From: Streptomyces spororaveus
Lineage (GTDB): Bacteria; Actinomycetota; Actinomycetes; Streptomycetales; Streptomycetaceae
Assembly (NCBI RefSeq): GCF_016755875.1
Contig: NZ_BNED01000005.1
Location: forward strand, 124,001-188,000
DNA: 64,000 nucleotides
Direction: 5' to 3'
Below, one piece after another: positions 23,626 to 33,285 of this stretch. The notes below the pieces were generated by a model. The model made no database searches. It worked only from the letters and a program-made list of their open reading frames with translations, and was not told the DNA's origin. The position numbers and the translations under genes were made by a program. Within the stretch, counting starts at the first letter, position 1. Each line of letters begins with the position of its first letter.

Positions 23626-24861
23626 ATGATCCGAGTCAGGACCGCGCACCCGGGCCGCGTCCGAACGGCACTGCTGTGCGCCACCGCACTGCTCGGCACG
23701 GTCCTGCCGGCCGGCGGCGCTTGGGCGGCGAACGGCGCGGGTTCCGCGCCCGCCCCGTGCGTGGCGTCGCCCGAGCCCTCGGGCGGCGAAGCGAAACAGA
23801 TCATGGACATCGCCAGGGCGGCGCAGAAGGAACTGGACCTGAACGCCGTCGTGCTGCGGGTCACGCGTGACGGGCAGGAGGTCGTCACCGGCGCGCTCGG
23901 CGAGTCGATGACGGGGGTCCCCGCCACGGCGGACATGCACTTCCGGGCCGGGTCGGTCGCCATCGTCTACATGGGCATCGCCATGCTGCAACTGGTCGAG
24001 CAGGGCAAGGCCGGCCTCGACGACCCGGTCTCGCGCTGGCTTCCCGACGCGCCGCACGCCGACCGGATCACCCTGCGCATGCTCGGCGCCTCCACCTCGG
24101 GCCTGCGTGACTACGTGCCGGATCCGAAGTTCCTCGCGGCCCTGTACGCCGACCCGTTCCGCCAGTGGACGCCCGCCGAGCTCGTGGGCATCTCCGCCGC
24201 CCACCCCCTCTGGTACGAGCCGGGGACGAGCTGGAGCTACTCGCACGCGAACTTCGTGCTCCTCGGGCAGGCCCTGGAGAAGATCGCCGGGATGCCGCTG
24301 GCCCAGGTGATGGAGCAGCAGATCACGGGGCCCGCCGGACTGGCCAACACCCTCAACAGCTTCACGCCCCAGATCGAGGAGCCCGTCCTGCACTCCTTCG
24401 ACGCGGAGCGCGGCAGGTACGAGGAGTCGACCTTCTGGAATCCCTCCTGGACCACCGCCCCCGGCGCGGTCCTGACCACCCACATCTGCGACCTGGCGCG
24501 CTCGGCCGAGGCCGTCGGTACGGGCGAGCTCCTCTCACCGCAGAGTTTCAAGGTCCAGCTCGACCCGGGCACGGTGGGCCTCGGCGGCAACACCCCGGGC
24601 TGCCCGCCCAGGGACTGCTTCCGCCAGCTTCCGGCCGAGCACTTCGGGTACGGCGTGATCGTCCAGAACGGCTGGATCCAGTCGAACCCGTCGTTCGCCG
24701 GATACGCGGCCATCCAGGCCTACCTCCCGAGCAAGCACCTGGCCATCGCGGTCTCCACCACGGTGGGGCCCAAGGCACCCGGGGACAACACGGCGCAGAC
24801 CATCGCCGCCCGCATCGCCGAAGTCCTCGCCCCCGCGAACTCCCTGGCGGGACGAAAGTGA
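23626..24861 (+). CDS. Secreted beta-lactamase/DD-peptidase-fold protein with altered SxxK motif
   Basis: A signal peptide ending near AWA starts this 411-residue protein. The rest follows the class C beta-lactamase/DD-carboxypeptidase pattern: FRAGS..., LDDPVSRWLP, STSGL and SYSHANFVLLG with Tyr205. The catalytic motif should be Ser-x-x-Lys, but the sequence reads Ser110-Val-Ala-Ile113. The general-base lysine is thus replaced by isoleucine with no frameshift nearby. The protein may be a binding or regulatory pseudo-enzyme, or use another base. AGGAG before ATG 23626 decides the start. Confidence 0.8.
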   Translation: MIRVRTAHPGRVRTALLCATALLGTVLPAGGAWAANGAGSAPAPCVASPEPSGGEAKQIMDIARAAQKELDLNAVVLRVTRDGQEVVTGALGESMTGVPATADMHFRAGSVAIVYMGIAMLQLVEQGKAGLDDPVSRWLPDAPHADRITLRMLGASTSGLRDYVPDPKFLAALYADPFRQWTPAELVGISAAHPLWYEPGTSWSYSHANFVLLGQALEKIAGMPLAQVMEQQITGPAGLANTLNSFTPQIEEPVLHSFDAERGRYEESTFWNPSWTTAPGAVLTTHICDLARSAEAVGTGELLSPQSFKVQLDPGTVGLGGNTPGCPPRDCFRQLPAEHFGYGVIVQNGWIQSNPSFAGYAAIQAYLPSKHLAIAVSTTVGPKAPGDNTAQTIAARIAEVLAPANSLAGRK

Positions 24862-25006
24862 CCGGCGGACGGTCCGACGGCCCCGGACTGTCGCACCCGC
24901 TCCCGCAGCCCGGGCAGCGGATCCCAACAGGCGGAACCCCCTGGTGGCGGCGGGGTGCGGGCCGGTAGCCTCCGCATGATCACTCACATCGTTCCGGGGA
25001 CGGACC

Positions 25007-25750
25007 ATGCCTGTACACGTTGCCCGGCGGGCTTCCCTCCTGTCGGCCCTGGTGGCCGTGGCCTCGCTGGCCGTCGTGGGCTGCGGAGCGCATCCCGGGA
25101 ACCCGGTGACCGCGCCCGCGGCCCCTTCCACGTCTGCGTCCGGCTCTCCCTCCGCGCCCGCCTCCGCGAGCCGTACGCTGACCGCCGAGGAGCTGGTGGC
25201 GGCCGCCCTGCCGACCGAGGCGAGCCCGGACGCGTACGGGCACCCCGTCTCCGTCCGCCGGCCCCGGGCAGGCGAGCGGGAGTCCGAGGTCTCCGATCCC
25301 GCCTGCGCACGGCTGCTGGAGGCCGCCCATGCCCGGCGGCCCTCCCGTCCGGCCCCGGCGGTGGCCGAGCAGACGTTCAACTGGAGGAACGACCCCAACG
25401 GCGGCGACTCCACGCTCGCCTCGTACGGGAACTCCGGCGCGGTGGCGGTCTTCGCTGAGGTCAGCGACGGTCTGGGCGCCTGCCGTTACTACGAGAGCCC
25501 GGGCCCGGCCACGACCTACAAGGGCACGGTCACGGTCGGTCCCGCCCCGCGGCTCGGGGACGAAGCGGTGCAGTTCGAGATCACCGCCCCGACCGAGGGG
25601 GGCTCGCACGTCACCCAGTACACGGTGGTCCGCACCGGCAGTGTCATCGCGACGTTCACCAAACTGTCGGTCGGCGACCCGGACCTGCGTGCCTTCCCGC
25701 CCGCCCTGATCGCCCGGCAGATCTCCCTCCTCCAGCAGGCGCAGAGCTGA
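25007..25750 (+). CDS. Lipoprotein, PknH-sensor-like domain possible
   Basis: The 247-residue protein has a signal peptide with lipobox AVVGC, a short Ser/Ala/Pro linker and a domain of about 180 residues. Two cysteines (PACARLL and GACRYYE) could pair. The alternation of strands with FNWRNDPNGG, AVAVFAEV and TQYTVVRTGSVIATFTKL recalls extracellular PknH-type sensor or DUF3558-like lipoproteins, without a firm match. GGGGACGG precedes the ATG. It stands alone and may have a promoter with TAGCCT near 24966. Confidence 0.75.
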   Translation: MPVHVARRASLLSALVAVASLAVVGCGAHPGNPVTAPAAPSTSASGSPSAPASASRTLTAEELVAAALPTEASPDAYGHPVSVRRPRAGERESEVSDPACARLLEAAHARRPSRPAPAVAEQTFNWRNDPNGGDSTLASYGNSGAVAVFAEVSDGLGACRYYESPGPATTYKGTVTVGPAPRLGDEAVQFEITAPTEGGSHVTQYTVVRTGSVIATFTKLSVGDPDLRAFPPALIARQISLLQQAQS

Positions 25751-25898
25751 GGCGGCGCGCCTGACGCGGTGGTCCCCGGTCCGTTCCGTCACCGCCGCAC
25801 CTCGGCCACCTCGGCGACCTACCGGGACCGTGCCCCGTGGGCAGCACGCCTGTGCCGAACGGGCCCCCGCCCGGTCACGGGGCGCGCATACTCGGAGC

Positions 25899-26141
25899 AT
25901 GGCCGACACCACCACCGTCGAGGTCGACACCGATGTGCACGACCGCCTCGCCGCGCTCGCCGCGGACCGCGGACTGAGCCTGCGCGCGTACCTCGCCCAA
26001 CTCGCCACCGCCCAGGAGAACGAGGCCGCGCTCACCCGGGCCGCGCGCGCCTTCGAGAGGGCCCTGGAGCGGCCCGGCTTCCGCGAGGGCTTCACGCGTG
26101 ACTTCGGCCGCCTGGCGTCCCGGGACCGTACCGGCGGGTGA
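25899..26141 (+). CDS. Ribbon-helix-helix antitoxin-like protein (MazE/VapB type), orphan
   Basis: The 80-residue protein starts TTTVEVDTDVHDRLAALAADRGLSLRAYLAQLA, an N-terminal strand followed by two helices as in ribbon-helix-helix DNA-binding antitoxins. The acidic and basic C-terminal half would be the toxin-binding part. No toxin gene (PIN, MazF or RelE type) lies on either side. CATACT at 25887-25892 puts a transcription start exactly on the ATG. It may be a solitary antitoxin or a regulator in its own right. Confidence 0.75.
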   Translation: MADTTTVEVDTDVHDRLAALAADRGLSLRAYLAQLATAQENEAALTRAARAFERALERPGFREGFTRDFGRLASRDRTGG

Positions 26142-26258
26142 GCCGGGGTACGGGCCCACCGGCGCCGCCGGTCGCCCGCGGGACCGCCGACGGGCCGGGT
26201 CCGCGAAACGTACCTATGCTCGGACAAGGGGCTACCCGAGCCCTGGAGGACGGCTGTC

Positions 26259-27089
26259 ATGACCGAGGCGAGCGATGCGGCCCAGGCGGACCGCACTCTG
26301 AAGGCCCGGCACCGCGCGATGTGGGCGATGGGTGACTACCAGTCGGTGGCCCACCACGTCATTCCGGAGCTGGGGGCCGTGCTCGTGAAGGAGTGCGGCG
26401 TCCAGCGCGGCGACCGGGTGCTGGACATCGCTGCGGGCTCGGGCAACGCGGCCATCCCGGCCGCCCTGGCCGGGGCCGACGTGGTGGCGTCCGACCTCAC
26501 CCCCGATCTGCTGGAGATCGGCCGGCATCTGGCCACCGTGCGCGGTGCCGCTCTGGAGTGGCGGGAGGCGGACGCCGAGCACCTGCCCTTCGCCGACGGC
26601 GAGTTCGATGTCGTGATGTCCTGCGTCGGCATCATGTTCGCCCCGCACCACCGGCCCGCCGCCGAGGAGATGCTGCGCGTCTGCCGCTCCGGCGGCACCG
26701 TCGGACTGATCAACTGGACCCCGCAGGGCTTCGTGGGCCGCATGTTCGCCACCATGAAGCCCTTCGCTCCCCCGCCGCCGCCCGGTGCCCAGCCGCCCCC
26801 GTTGTGGGGGGACGAGGAGCACGTGCACGAGCTGCTGGGTGACGCGGTCACCGACGTGGAGTCGCGGCGCCGGACGGTCCGCGTGGACCGGTTCACCGGG
26901 CCTTCGGACTTCCGCGAGTTCTTCAAGGCCTGCTACGGGCCCACCGTGGCCGTCTACCGCGCCGTCACCGGCGATCCGGACCGGGTCGCCGAGCTGGACG
27001 CGGCGCTCGACGCCCTGGCCGCCGAGCACACCGTGGACGGTGTCATGGAGTGGGAGTACCTGCTGCTGACGGCGCACCGCCGCGGCTGA
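26259..27089 (+). CDS. Class I SAM-dependent methyltransferase (UbiE/Methyltransf_11 type)
   Basis: The 276-residue enzyme has motif I in RVLDIAAGSGNAAIPAA, an acidic partner in VVASDLTPDLLE and post-motif WREADAEHLPFADGEFDVVMSCVG, the full UbiE-like series. The second half contains a Pro-rich loop (PPPPPGAQPP) and an aromatic C-terminus. Small-molecule methylation is likely; the substrate is unknown. GGAGG at 26245-26249 supports ATG 26259. No biosynthetic genes adjoin. Confidence 0.88.
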   Translation: MTEASDAAQADRTLKARHRAMWAMGDYQSVAHHVIPELGAVLVKECGVQRGDRVLDIAAGSGNAAIPAALAGADVVASDLTPDLLEIGRHLATVRGAALEWREADAEHLPFADGEFDVVMSCVGIMFAPHHRPAAEEMLRVCRSGGTVGLINWTPQGFVGRMFATMKPFAPPPPPGAQPPPLWGDEEHVHELLGDAVTDVESRRRTVRVDRFTGPSDFREFFKACYGPTVAVYRAVTGDPDRVAELDAALDALAAEHTVDGVMEWEYLLLTAHRRG

Positions 27090-27107
27090 TCGCCGATCCC
27101 TCCCCCG

Positions 27108-27170
27108 GCCCGTCCCTCGGCCCGTCCCTCCGTCCCTCCGTCCCTCCGTCCGTCCGTCCGTCCGTCCGCC
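27108..27170. repeat. Tetranucleotide/octanucleotide microsatellite
   Basis: Runs of GTCCCTCC and then GTCC repeat between the methyltransferase stop and the end of the LysR gene. The tract is purely pyrimidine-purine biased and non-coding. It probably varies in length between strains by slippage. Confidence 0.8.
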
Positions 27171-27194
27171 GGCGGCTTCGGGTCCGCCCACCGG

Positions 27195-28154
27195 TCAGTC
27201 GAGGACCGGATGGACCTCCGGGTGGGCGTCCCACCACTCCTTGTGGAAGGGGTTGTTGTCCACATTGGCCAGGTAGGCGCGGGCCGCGGCCCGGTAGAGC
27301 AGTTCCGCCTGCCCGGCCGAGAGCGCGGCGCGGCGCCAGGCGAGGCGGATGCGGCCGATGATGGGGGTGCCGACGAGCGGGCGCATCACCGTGCCCTCCC
27401 CCGACGGGGCCGTCGGCTGGCTCAGCGCGACGGCGCGTCCCGCGGCGATCAGGTCGTGCTGCATCTTGCGGTCGGTGATCCGGTAGCGCAGTGAGGGGCT
27501 GAATCCGGCCTTCGCGCAGGCCGTGACGAGCGCCTCGGGGCCGCCGTCGTCGTCCTCCACCAGTGTCATCCACGACTCCCCGGCCAGGTCGGCCAGTTCG
27601 ACGCGCTCCAGGCCCGCGAGGGGGTGCCCGGCGGACAGCCGGATGCAGAACGGCTCCTTCGGGATCAGCGTCCTGGCCAGGGTTCCTTCCGGCAGCGGCA
27701 CCTCGTGGTCGTTGACTTCCCCGTACACGATGGCGTCGTAGCGCCCGGCGCCGAGCATCCGCGCCAGCACGGTGACCGAATCCTCCAGGTCCACGGCTAT
27801 CTCCCGGCCTGACATGGACAGGTCGGTCTGGGCGAGGAGACCGTCGAGCAGCACGAGCATGATGCAGCCCAGCCGCAGCGGTCCGCCGGTCGAGATGGCG
27901 CGTGCCTGCGCTCCGAGAGCGTCCATCTCGCTCAGTACGCGACGTGCCTTGGCCAGCACGAACTGGCCCAGTGCCGTGGGTTCCACCCCGCTGCGGCCCC
28001 GTACGAAGAGCTCGCCCCCGGTGACCCGTTCGATGCGGCGCAGCTGGGCCGACAGTGCGGGTTGGGACACCCCGAGCCGCCGCGCCGCGCCCCCCAGGCT
28101 GCCAGCCTCCGCTATCCGGCAGACGGCTTGCAGATGCCTCAACTCCAGCTGCAT
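27195..28154 (-). CDS. LysR-family transcriptional regulator
   Basis: The 319-residue protein starts [36 protein letters not shown], the LysR winged helix, and continues with a two-lobed effector domain ([13 protein letters not shown] and later [12 protein letters not shown]). It diverges from the large M4-M28 protease gene across 141 bases that contain two inverted repeats. Control of that protease is therefore the natural guess. The frame stays open far upstream on this strand, but that is antisense to the protease and is not coding. Confidence 0.9.
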   Translation of the reverse strand: MQLELRHLQAVCRIAEAGSLGGAARRLGVSQPALSAQLRRIERVTGGELFVRGRSGVEPTALGQFVLAKARRVLSEMDALGAQARAISTGGPLRLGCIMLVLLDGLLAQTDLSMSGREIAVDLEDSVTVLARMLGAGRYDAIVYGEVNDHEVPLPEGTLARTLIPKEPFCIRLSAGHPLAGLERVELADLAGESWMTLVEDDDGGPEALVTACAKAGFSPSLRYRITDRKMQHDLIAAGRAVALSQPTAPSGEGTVMRPLVGTPIIGRIRLAWRRAALSAGQAELLYRAAARAYLANVDNNPFHKEWWDAHPEVHPVLD

Positions 28155-28187
28155 CCGGGCAGCGTACGAGCCGGGCCGCCACGGCAC

Positions 28188-28228
28188 CATAACGCGGACC
28201 TTATGCCCCACGAGATGTCCCAATCTCG
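28188..28228. promoter_or_regulatory. Two dyads of LysR-box size between regulator and protease
   Basis: CATAA-N8-TTATG spans 28188-28205, and CGAGAT-N6-ATCTCG spans 28211-28228. Both are 18 bases long, centred 23 bases apart, on about the same helix face. The first contains ATAA-N8-TTAT, which fits the T-N11-A LysR rule. They lie 34-75 bases upstream of the LysR start and 68-108 bases upstream of the protease start. Confidence 0.55.
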
Positions 28229-28295
28229 TCATGTTCACGCTCATACTCGGCCGCGAACGACACTCATCCCCGACCCCCCACGATCGGAGTGGACG

Positions 28296-31200
28296 TTGCA
28301 TCCCAGCAGATGGACGGCGGCCGTGGCAGCGATGGCGCTGACCGCGAGCCTTGCCGGCGCTCTGGCCGGGACGGCATCGGCGGCGCAGCCGGCGCAGCCC
28401 TCCCCGTCCCAGAAGGACACACCGGCCGCACGTGCGGTCGCGGCCGCCGACCTGGCCGTCGACAGCGGCCTGGACTCCCTGGTCAACTCCTCCCAGGAAC
28501 AGTACGAACGACGCCTCGTCACCCCCTGGGTGAAGGACCTCTACTCGGTGTCGTACGAGCGCAGTTACCGCGGTCTGCCGGTCGTCGGCGGCGACGCGGT
28601 CGTGCTCGCCGACGGTACCGGCAAGGTGCGTGCCCTGCAGTCCGCCTCCTCCGTACGCATCGACGTCTCCACCCGGGCGTCGGTCTCCGCGAAGGACGCC
28701 GAGGCCGCCTCCCGGGCGAAGCTGGCCTCGGTCGACAAGGTCGAGAGCAGCCGGCTCGTGGTCCGCCTCAAGGACGACAAGCCTGTGCTGGCGTGGGAGA
28801 CCGTACTGAGCGGCCGGACCAGGACCGCGCCCAGCAGGCTGCACGTCTTCGTGGACGCACGGACCGGCGCCTTCGTCGACAGCCACGACGAGGTGGTCGC
28901 GGGCACCGGCAACAGCAAGTGGAACGGGCCGGGCCCGGTCACCATCGACACCACGGCCTCGGGCTCCACGTACACGCTGCGCGACCCGAACCGGACCGGC
29001 CTGAGCTGCGCCGACTACAGCACCGGTACGGTCTTCTCGAAGTCCTCCGACTCCTGGGGCACCGGTAACCCCACGAGCAAGGAGACCGGCTGCGTCGACC
29101 TGATGTTCGCGGCGCAGAAGCAGTGGGACATGCTCTCCCAGTGGCTGGGCCGCAACGGCGTCAGCGGCAACGGCCGCAGCTTCCCCGCCAAGGTGGGCCT
29201 GAGCGACCTGAACGCCTACTGGGACGGCAGCTCGGTCACCATCGGCCGCAACAGCGCCAACGAGTGGATCGCCGGCATCGACGTGGTGGCCCACGAGTAC
29301 GGGCACGCCATCGACTCCAACACCCCGGGCGGTACCAGCGGCCAGGAGTCCGGGCTCGGCGAGGCCACCGGCGACATCTTCGGCGCGCTGACCGAAGCCT
29401 TCGCCAACGAGCCGGCCCCCTACGACACCCCGGACTACACGGTCGGCGAGGTCATCAACCTCCAGGGCCGGGGTCCGATCCGGAACATGTACAACCCCGC
29501 GGCCGTCAACAACGACCCGGCCTGCTACAGCTCGGCGATACCCGGCACCGAGGTGCACGCGGCGGCCGGTCCCCTGAACCACTGGTTCTACCTGCTGGCC
29601 GAGGGCACCAGTCCCGGCGGCGGCAAGCCCAGCAGCAGCACCTGCAACGGCACCACCCTGACCGGTGTGGGCGTGCAGAACGCCGGCAAGATCTTCTACG
29701 GCGGCATGCTGCTCAAGACCAGCAGCATGTCCTACAAGAAGTACCGGACGGCGACGCTGAGTTCGGCCAAGTCGCTGGACCCCACGTGTGACCTCTTCAA
29801 CAAGACGAAGGGTGCCTGGGACGGGATCAGCGTGCCCGCCCAGAGCGCCGACCCGACCTGTACCCCGAGCGGCCAGAACAACGACTTCTCCATGTCGCTG
29901 AGCCCGTCCTCGGGCGCCGTGCAGCAGGGTGCCTCCGTCACCACCACGGTCGGCACCGCGGTCACCACGGGCAACGCCCAGTCGGTGGCGCTGACCGCGT
30001 CGGGCCTGCCGGCCGGTGTGAGCGCCTCCTTCAACCCGGCCACCGTGCAGTCCGGCCAGTCCTCGGTTCTGACCCTGACGGCCACCGCCAACGCGGCCCC
30101 CGGCGCGTCCACGGTCGTCGTCAAGGGCCAGGGCGCGAGCCTCTCCCACACGGTCGACTTCTCGCTCAACGTGGGCGGGACCCAGCCCGGCAACGACCCG
30201 CCGGACATCAACGTCGCCAACGTGCAGGCGCACCTGACCCAGTTCAACACCATCGCGAGCCAGAACGGCGGCCACCGCCGGGCCGGCAGCGCCGGCTACA
30301 CCCAGTCGCTGGCGTACGTGAAGGGCAAGCTGCAGGCGGCCGGTTACACCGTGACCGAGCAGAACTGCACCTCCTGCACCTACCCGTCGAACAACCTGAT
30401 CGCCGACTGGCCCGGCGGTCCCGCCGACCAGACCGTCATGTTCGGCGCGCACCTCGACAGCGTCTCGGCCGGCCCCGGCATCAACGACAACGGCTCGGGC
30501 TCCGCGACCCTGCTGGAGAACGCCCTCGTCCTCGCCGAGAAGAACCCGACGATGACCAAGCACGTCCGCTTCGCCTGGTGGACCGACGAGGAGCAGGGAC
30601 TCAACGGCTCCGAGTACTACGTCAACCAGCTGAGCAGCGCCCAGCGCAGCGCCATCAAGGGCTACTACAACTTCGACATGGTCGGCTCCACCAACGGCGG
30701 CTACTTCATCAACAACGTCAACTCCACCACCGCCGCCCCGCTGAAGGCGTACTGGACCTCGCTGAACCTGGCACCCGAGGAGAACACCGAGGGACAGGGC
30801 CGCAGCGACGACTACTCCTTCCAGCAGGCCGGCATCCCCACCTCCGGCTACGCGGCCGGCGCCAGCGCCCGCAAGACCTCGGCGCAGGCCACGAAGTGGG
30901 GCGGCACGGCCAACTCCGCCTACGACTCCTGCTACCACAGCGCCTGCGACACCACGAACAACATCAACGCCACCGTGCTGAACCGCAGCGCCGACGGTGT
31001 CGCCTACGCCGTCTGGAAGCAGGCGGTCGGCGGTGAGACCCCCGCGCAGGACTTCTCCATCGGCGTCAGCCCGTCCGCGGGCAGCGCGGCCCCCGGCGGT
31101 TCCGTCTCCGCGACGGTGGGCACCACCACCGTGAGCGGCGCCGCCCAGACCGTGGCGCTCTCCGTCTCCGGCGCGCCGGCCGGGGTCACCGCGACGCTCA

Positions 31201-31805
31201 GCCCGACGTCCGTCCAGTCCGGCAGCTCCTCGGCGCTGTCCGTCCAGGTCGGCGCGAGCACCGCGCCCGGCACCTACACCCTGACGATCACCGGCTCCGG
31301 CACCGTCAGCCACACCACCACCTACACGCTCACCGTCACCGGTGGCGGCAGCTGCACACCGCGCCAGCTCGTGGTCAACGGCGGCTTCGAGAACGGCTCC
31401 AGCCCGTGGACCTCGACCGCGGGCGTCATCACCAACCAGTCCGGCCAGACCCCGCACGGCGGCAGCTACAAGGCATGGCTGGCCGGGTACGGGTCCACCC
31501 ACACGGACAGCGCCGCCCAGACGCTGACGATTCCGTCGGGCTGCTCCACGTACCGGCTCGGCTTCTTCCTCCACATCGACACGGACGAGGACGAGAACGT
31601 CGCCTACGACCGGTTCACCGTCTCGGTGGCCGGCCAGACCCTGGAGTCCCTCTCCAACGTGAACGCTAACTCCGGCTACGCGGAGAAGTCCTACGACCTC
31701 TCGCAGTTCGCCGGCCAGAGCGTCACCCTGAAGTTCACCGGCACCGAGGACCAGTCCCTCCAGACCTCCTTCGTCGTGGACGACGTCACCCTCCAGGTGA
31801 GCTGA
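28296..31805 (+). CDS. Secreted double metalloprotease: M4 (thermolysin) plus M28 aminopeptidase domains
   Basis: The 1169-residue protein starts with a signal peptide ending near TASA, then an FTP/PepSY propeptide (about 35-210). The M4 domain follows, with HEYGH at 333-337 and Glu356 in GEATGD. A first Ig-like domain (about 545-635, [16 protein letters not shown]) leads to an M28 zinc aminopeptidase (about 640-940) with His719-x-Asp721, Asp731 (GINDNGSGS) and DEE near 765. A second Ig-like repeat and a C-terminal jelly-roll ([11 protein letters not shown]... [10 protein letters not shown]) close it. Endo- and exopeptidase in one chain would allow stepwise protein breakdown. TTG at 28296 follows GGAGTGG and gives the signal peptide a clean start. 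No frameshift. Confidence 0.9.
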   Translation: MHPSRWTAAVAAMALTASLAGALAGTASAAQPAQPSPSQKDTPAARAVAAADLAVDSGLDSLVNSSQEQYERRLVTPWVKDLYSVSYERSYRGLPVVGGDAVVLADGTGKVRALQSASSVRIDVSTRASVSAKDAEAASRAKLASVDKVESSRLVVRLKDDKPVLAWETVLSGRTRTAPSRLHVFVDARTGAFVDSHDEVVAGTGNSKWNGPGPVTIDTTASGSTYTLRDPNRTGLSCADYSTGTVFSKSSDSWGTGNPTSKETGCVDLMFAAQKQWDMLSQWLGRNGVSGNGRSFPAKVGLSDLNAYWDGSSVTIGRNSANEWIAGIDVVAHEYGHAIDSNTPGGTSGQESGLGEATGDIFGALTEAFANEPAPYDTPDYTVGEVINLQGRGPIRNMYNPAAVNNDPACYSSAIPGTEVHAAAGPLNHWFYLLAEGTSPGGGKPSSSTCNGTTLTGVGVQNAGKIFYGGMLLKTSSMSYKKYRTATLSSAKSLDPTCDLFNKTKGAWDGISVPAQSADPTCTPSGQNNDFSMSLSPSSGAVQQGASVTTTVGTAVTTGNAQSVALTASGLPAGVSASFNPATVQSGQSSVLTLTATANAAPGASTVVVKGQGASLSHTVDFSLNVGGTQPGNDPPDINVANVQAHLTQFNTIASQNGGHRRAGSAGYTQSLAYVKGKLQAAGYTVTEQNCTSCTYPSNNLIADWPGGPADQTVMFGAHLDSVSAGPGINDNGSGSATLLENALVLAEKNPTMTKHVRFAWWTDEEQGLNGSEYYVNQLSSAQRSAIKGYYNFDMVGSTNGGYFINNVNSTTAAPLKAYWTSLNLAPEENTEGQGRSDDYSFQQAGIPTSGYAAGASARKTSAQATKWGGTANSAYDSCYHSACDTTNNINATVLNRSADGVAYAVWKQAVGGETPAQDFSIGVSPSAGSAAPGGSVSATVGTTTVSGAAQTVALSVSGAPAGVTATLSPTSVQSGSSSALSVQVGASTAPGTYTLTITGSGTVSHTTTYTLTVTGGGSCTPRQLVVNGGFENGSSPWTSTAGVITNQSGQTPHGGSYKAWLAGYGSTHTDSAAQTLTIPSGCSTYRLGFFLHIDTDEDENVAYDRFTVSVAGQTLESLSNVNANSGYAEKSYDLSQFAGQSVTLKFTGTEDQSLQTSFVVDDVTLQVS

Positions 31806-31835
31806 CGCCCACCTGAGCTCCCGACCGGAACGAAC

Positions 31836-31869
31836 CCGGCCCGGCCCCGCACCACGGGGGCCGGGCCGG
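31836..31869. terminator. Bidirectional terminator between protease and membrane protein genes
   Basis: A perfect 13-bp stem (CCGGCCCGGCCCC with its complement) closes an 8-base loop between two convergent stops. Confidence 0.75.
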
Positions 31870-31883
31870 TCCCGTGCCCGGGG

Positions 31884-32393
31884 CTACCGCGTCCGGGCGG
31901 CGCGCGTGGTGCTCGTGGCGCTCGTCGGGGGCGTGGTGCGCGCGCCCCGCATGACGCCTGCCGTGGCCACGGACCAGCCCGCCACCCACAGCGCGCCGAC
32001 CACCAGCGCCGCGACGGCCGTCGCCATGTGGGGAGGCCTCTCCCCCAGTCCCGGGGCCACCCCGGCCGCCCGGGCGCCGAAGCCGATCACCCCGGCCCCG
32101 ACCATCGCGATGCCCAGCCAGGAGACGCCGGCCACGGACCGTCGCAGCCACCGGGCGGCCGGCGGGCGGACCAGCAGCAGGGCCACGACCGCCATGAGCA
32201 GGCCGAGGCCGGCGTTGCCCAGCTGGGCGGCCGTGACGTCGGTGACCTGGGCGTAGGCCTCCGGCGGGGCGGGGAAGCCCGGCATGCCCAGCTCTCCGTC
32301 CCGCGCGAGGTCCACCTTGCTCACGGTGTAGGCGAGCGCGCCGGCGCAAGCGGTGAGTGCGGAGATCGGTCGGCTTCTCGGTGATCGGGGCAT
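31884..32393 (-). CDS. Four-helix membrane protein of unknown function
   Basis: The 169-residue protein has about four hydrophobic segments (near residues 10-25, 57-75, 88-110 and 122-145), a periplasmic loop rich in Pro and Tyr after the first, and a basic Thr/Arg tail. It resembles unannotated actinobacterial membrane proteins of this size. No motif points to a reaction. The gene is alone, convergent with the protease. Confidence 0.7.
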   Translation of the reverse strand: MPRSPRSRPISALTACAGALAYTVSKVDLARDGELGMPGFPAPPEAYAQVTDVTAAQLGNAGLGLLMAVVALLLVRPPAARWLRRSVAGVSWLGIAMVGAGVIGFGARAAGVAPGLGERPPHMATAVAALVVGALWVAGWSVATAGVMRGARTTPPTSATSTTRAARTR

Positions 32394-32446
32394 GGCCTCA
32401 TGCTGTCGGCCGGGACACCGCCCGCACGTCCTCCCCGCGTACCGGA

Positions 32447-32470
32447 CGCCTCCCCCGCGCGGGGGAGGCG
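32447..32470. terminator. Palindromic terminator-like hairpin
   Basis: CGCCTCCCCCGC and its complement follow each other with no spacer, so 10 bp can pair around a CGCG loop. It lies about 50 bases past the end of the small minus-strand gene at 32520. Confidence 0.6.
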
Positions 32471-32519
32471 AGCCGCCCGGGGCATCAGCCGGCGTCTGCG
32501 GCCCGTCAGTGCCGGCCGG

Positions 32520-32798
32520 TCAGTGCTTGTCGTGGCCCCGGTCGGGGGCGATCATGGCGACCAGCCCGTAGCCCAGCTCCGCACCGTCGACGAGCAGGGC
32601 CTCGACCGTACGCGTGCTCGGGTCGATGTCGGCCTCCACGCCCTGCCCGCGGTAGTGGGGGTAGCCCGAGGCTCCCGTCTCACCGGTCGCCTCGACCGTG
32701 GCCGACCGCAAGGCCCGGGCCGCCGCGGGCTCGCCGCGCAGGTTCTCGATGTGCTCGGGCACCAGCAGGATCTCGAAGCTCTGCGGCTCTGTGCTCAT
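32520..32798 (-). CDS. Small conserved-looking hypothetical protein
   Basis: The 92-residue acidic protein (STEPQSFEILLVPEHIENLRG at its start, HDKH at its end) shows mixed strand-helix prediction and no motif I know. Codon use is typical of the region, and the gene sits before a terminator, which supports it. A blunt cytoplasmic fold is likely; no partner is evident. Confidence 0.65.
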   Translation of the reverse strand: MSTEPQSFEILLVPEHIENLRGEPAAARALRSATVEATGETGASGYPHYRGQGVEADIDPSTRTVEALLVDGAELGYGLVAMIAPDRGHDKH

Positions 32799-32895
32799 GG
32801 ACCGAAGCTACCGGATGAGGTGCCCCGGAGCGGGCGTGCACACGCCCCGCCTCGTAGGCTCTGCGGGACCCCCCACACGGACGAAGAGGAACCAC

Positions 32896-33285
32896 ATGAG
32901 CGGCGACACCCAGGGCAGGATCCTCCTGGTGGCGAAGGAGACCACCCTGCGGGGCCTGTTGGAGCGTCTCCTCGTGGCCCGGGGGTTCTCGGTCGTCGAC
33001 GGCGGGACCGGGGCGGACACCGTCTCCCTGCTGGGCAGCGACGGCCCGATCGACCTGGTGATCTGCGAGCGCACCGGACCCGGCCTGGACGAGGTGGCGC
33101 TGTTCGAGGAGATCCGCCGGCACCCCGATCACGGCCGGGTGCCGATCCTGGCGCTGCCGCCCGCGGACCCGGAGTGCACGGCGCGCGCGCTGGAGGCCGG
33201 TGTGAGCGACTGTCTCGCGAAACCGTTCCATCCCACGGAGTTCCTGGCCCGCGTCGAGCGGCTGGCCCGGCCGGCCACCGCCTGA
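32896..33285 (+). CDS. Stand-alone pseudo-receiver domain (atypical response regulator)
   Basis: The 129-residue protein follows the CheY fold closely, with Lys109 in CLAKPF kept. The phosphoacceptor Asp is replaced by Glu58 (VICERTGPG), the acidic pair after strand 1 reads Ala13-Lys14, and the switch Ser/Thr position lies in ALPPA. It should not be phosphorylated normally; Glu58 may mimic the phosphorylated state. No histidine kinase or output domain is linked. A -10 TAGGCT at 32855-32860 and a GAAGAGGA site give an ordinary short leader. Confidence 0.85.
   Translation: MSGDTQGRILLVAKETTLRGLLERLLVARGFSVVDGGTGADTVSLLGSDGPIDLVICERTGPGLDEVALFEEIRRHPDHGRVPILALPPADPECTARALEAGVSDCLAKPFHPTEFLARVERLARPATA

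Noticed and set aside
23940..23965. Sequencing error or frameshift to explain the missing SxxK lysine
   Set aside because: The frame runs unbroken for 411 residues, and alignment-like features on both sides stay in phase, so a simple substitution is the better reading.
28155..31574. Minus-strand frame open for over 1000 codons through the M4-M28 protease gene
   Set aside because: It is the mirror of a high-GC gene with conserved domains on the plus strand. Its translation is Gly/Val/Arg-rich without motifs; only the LysR part up to 28154 is real.
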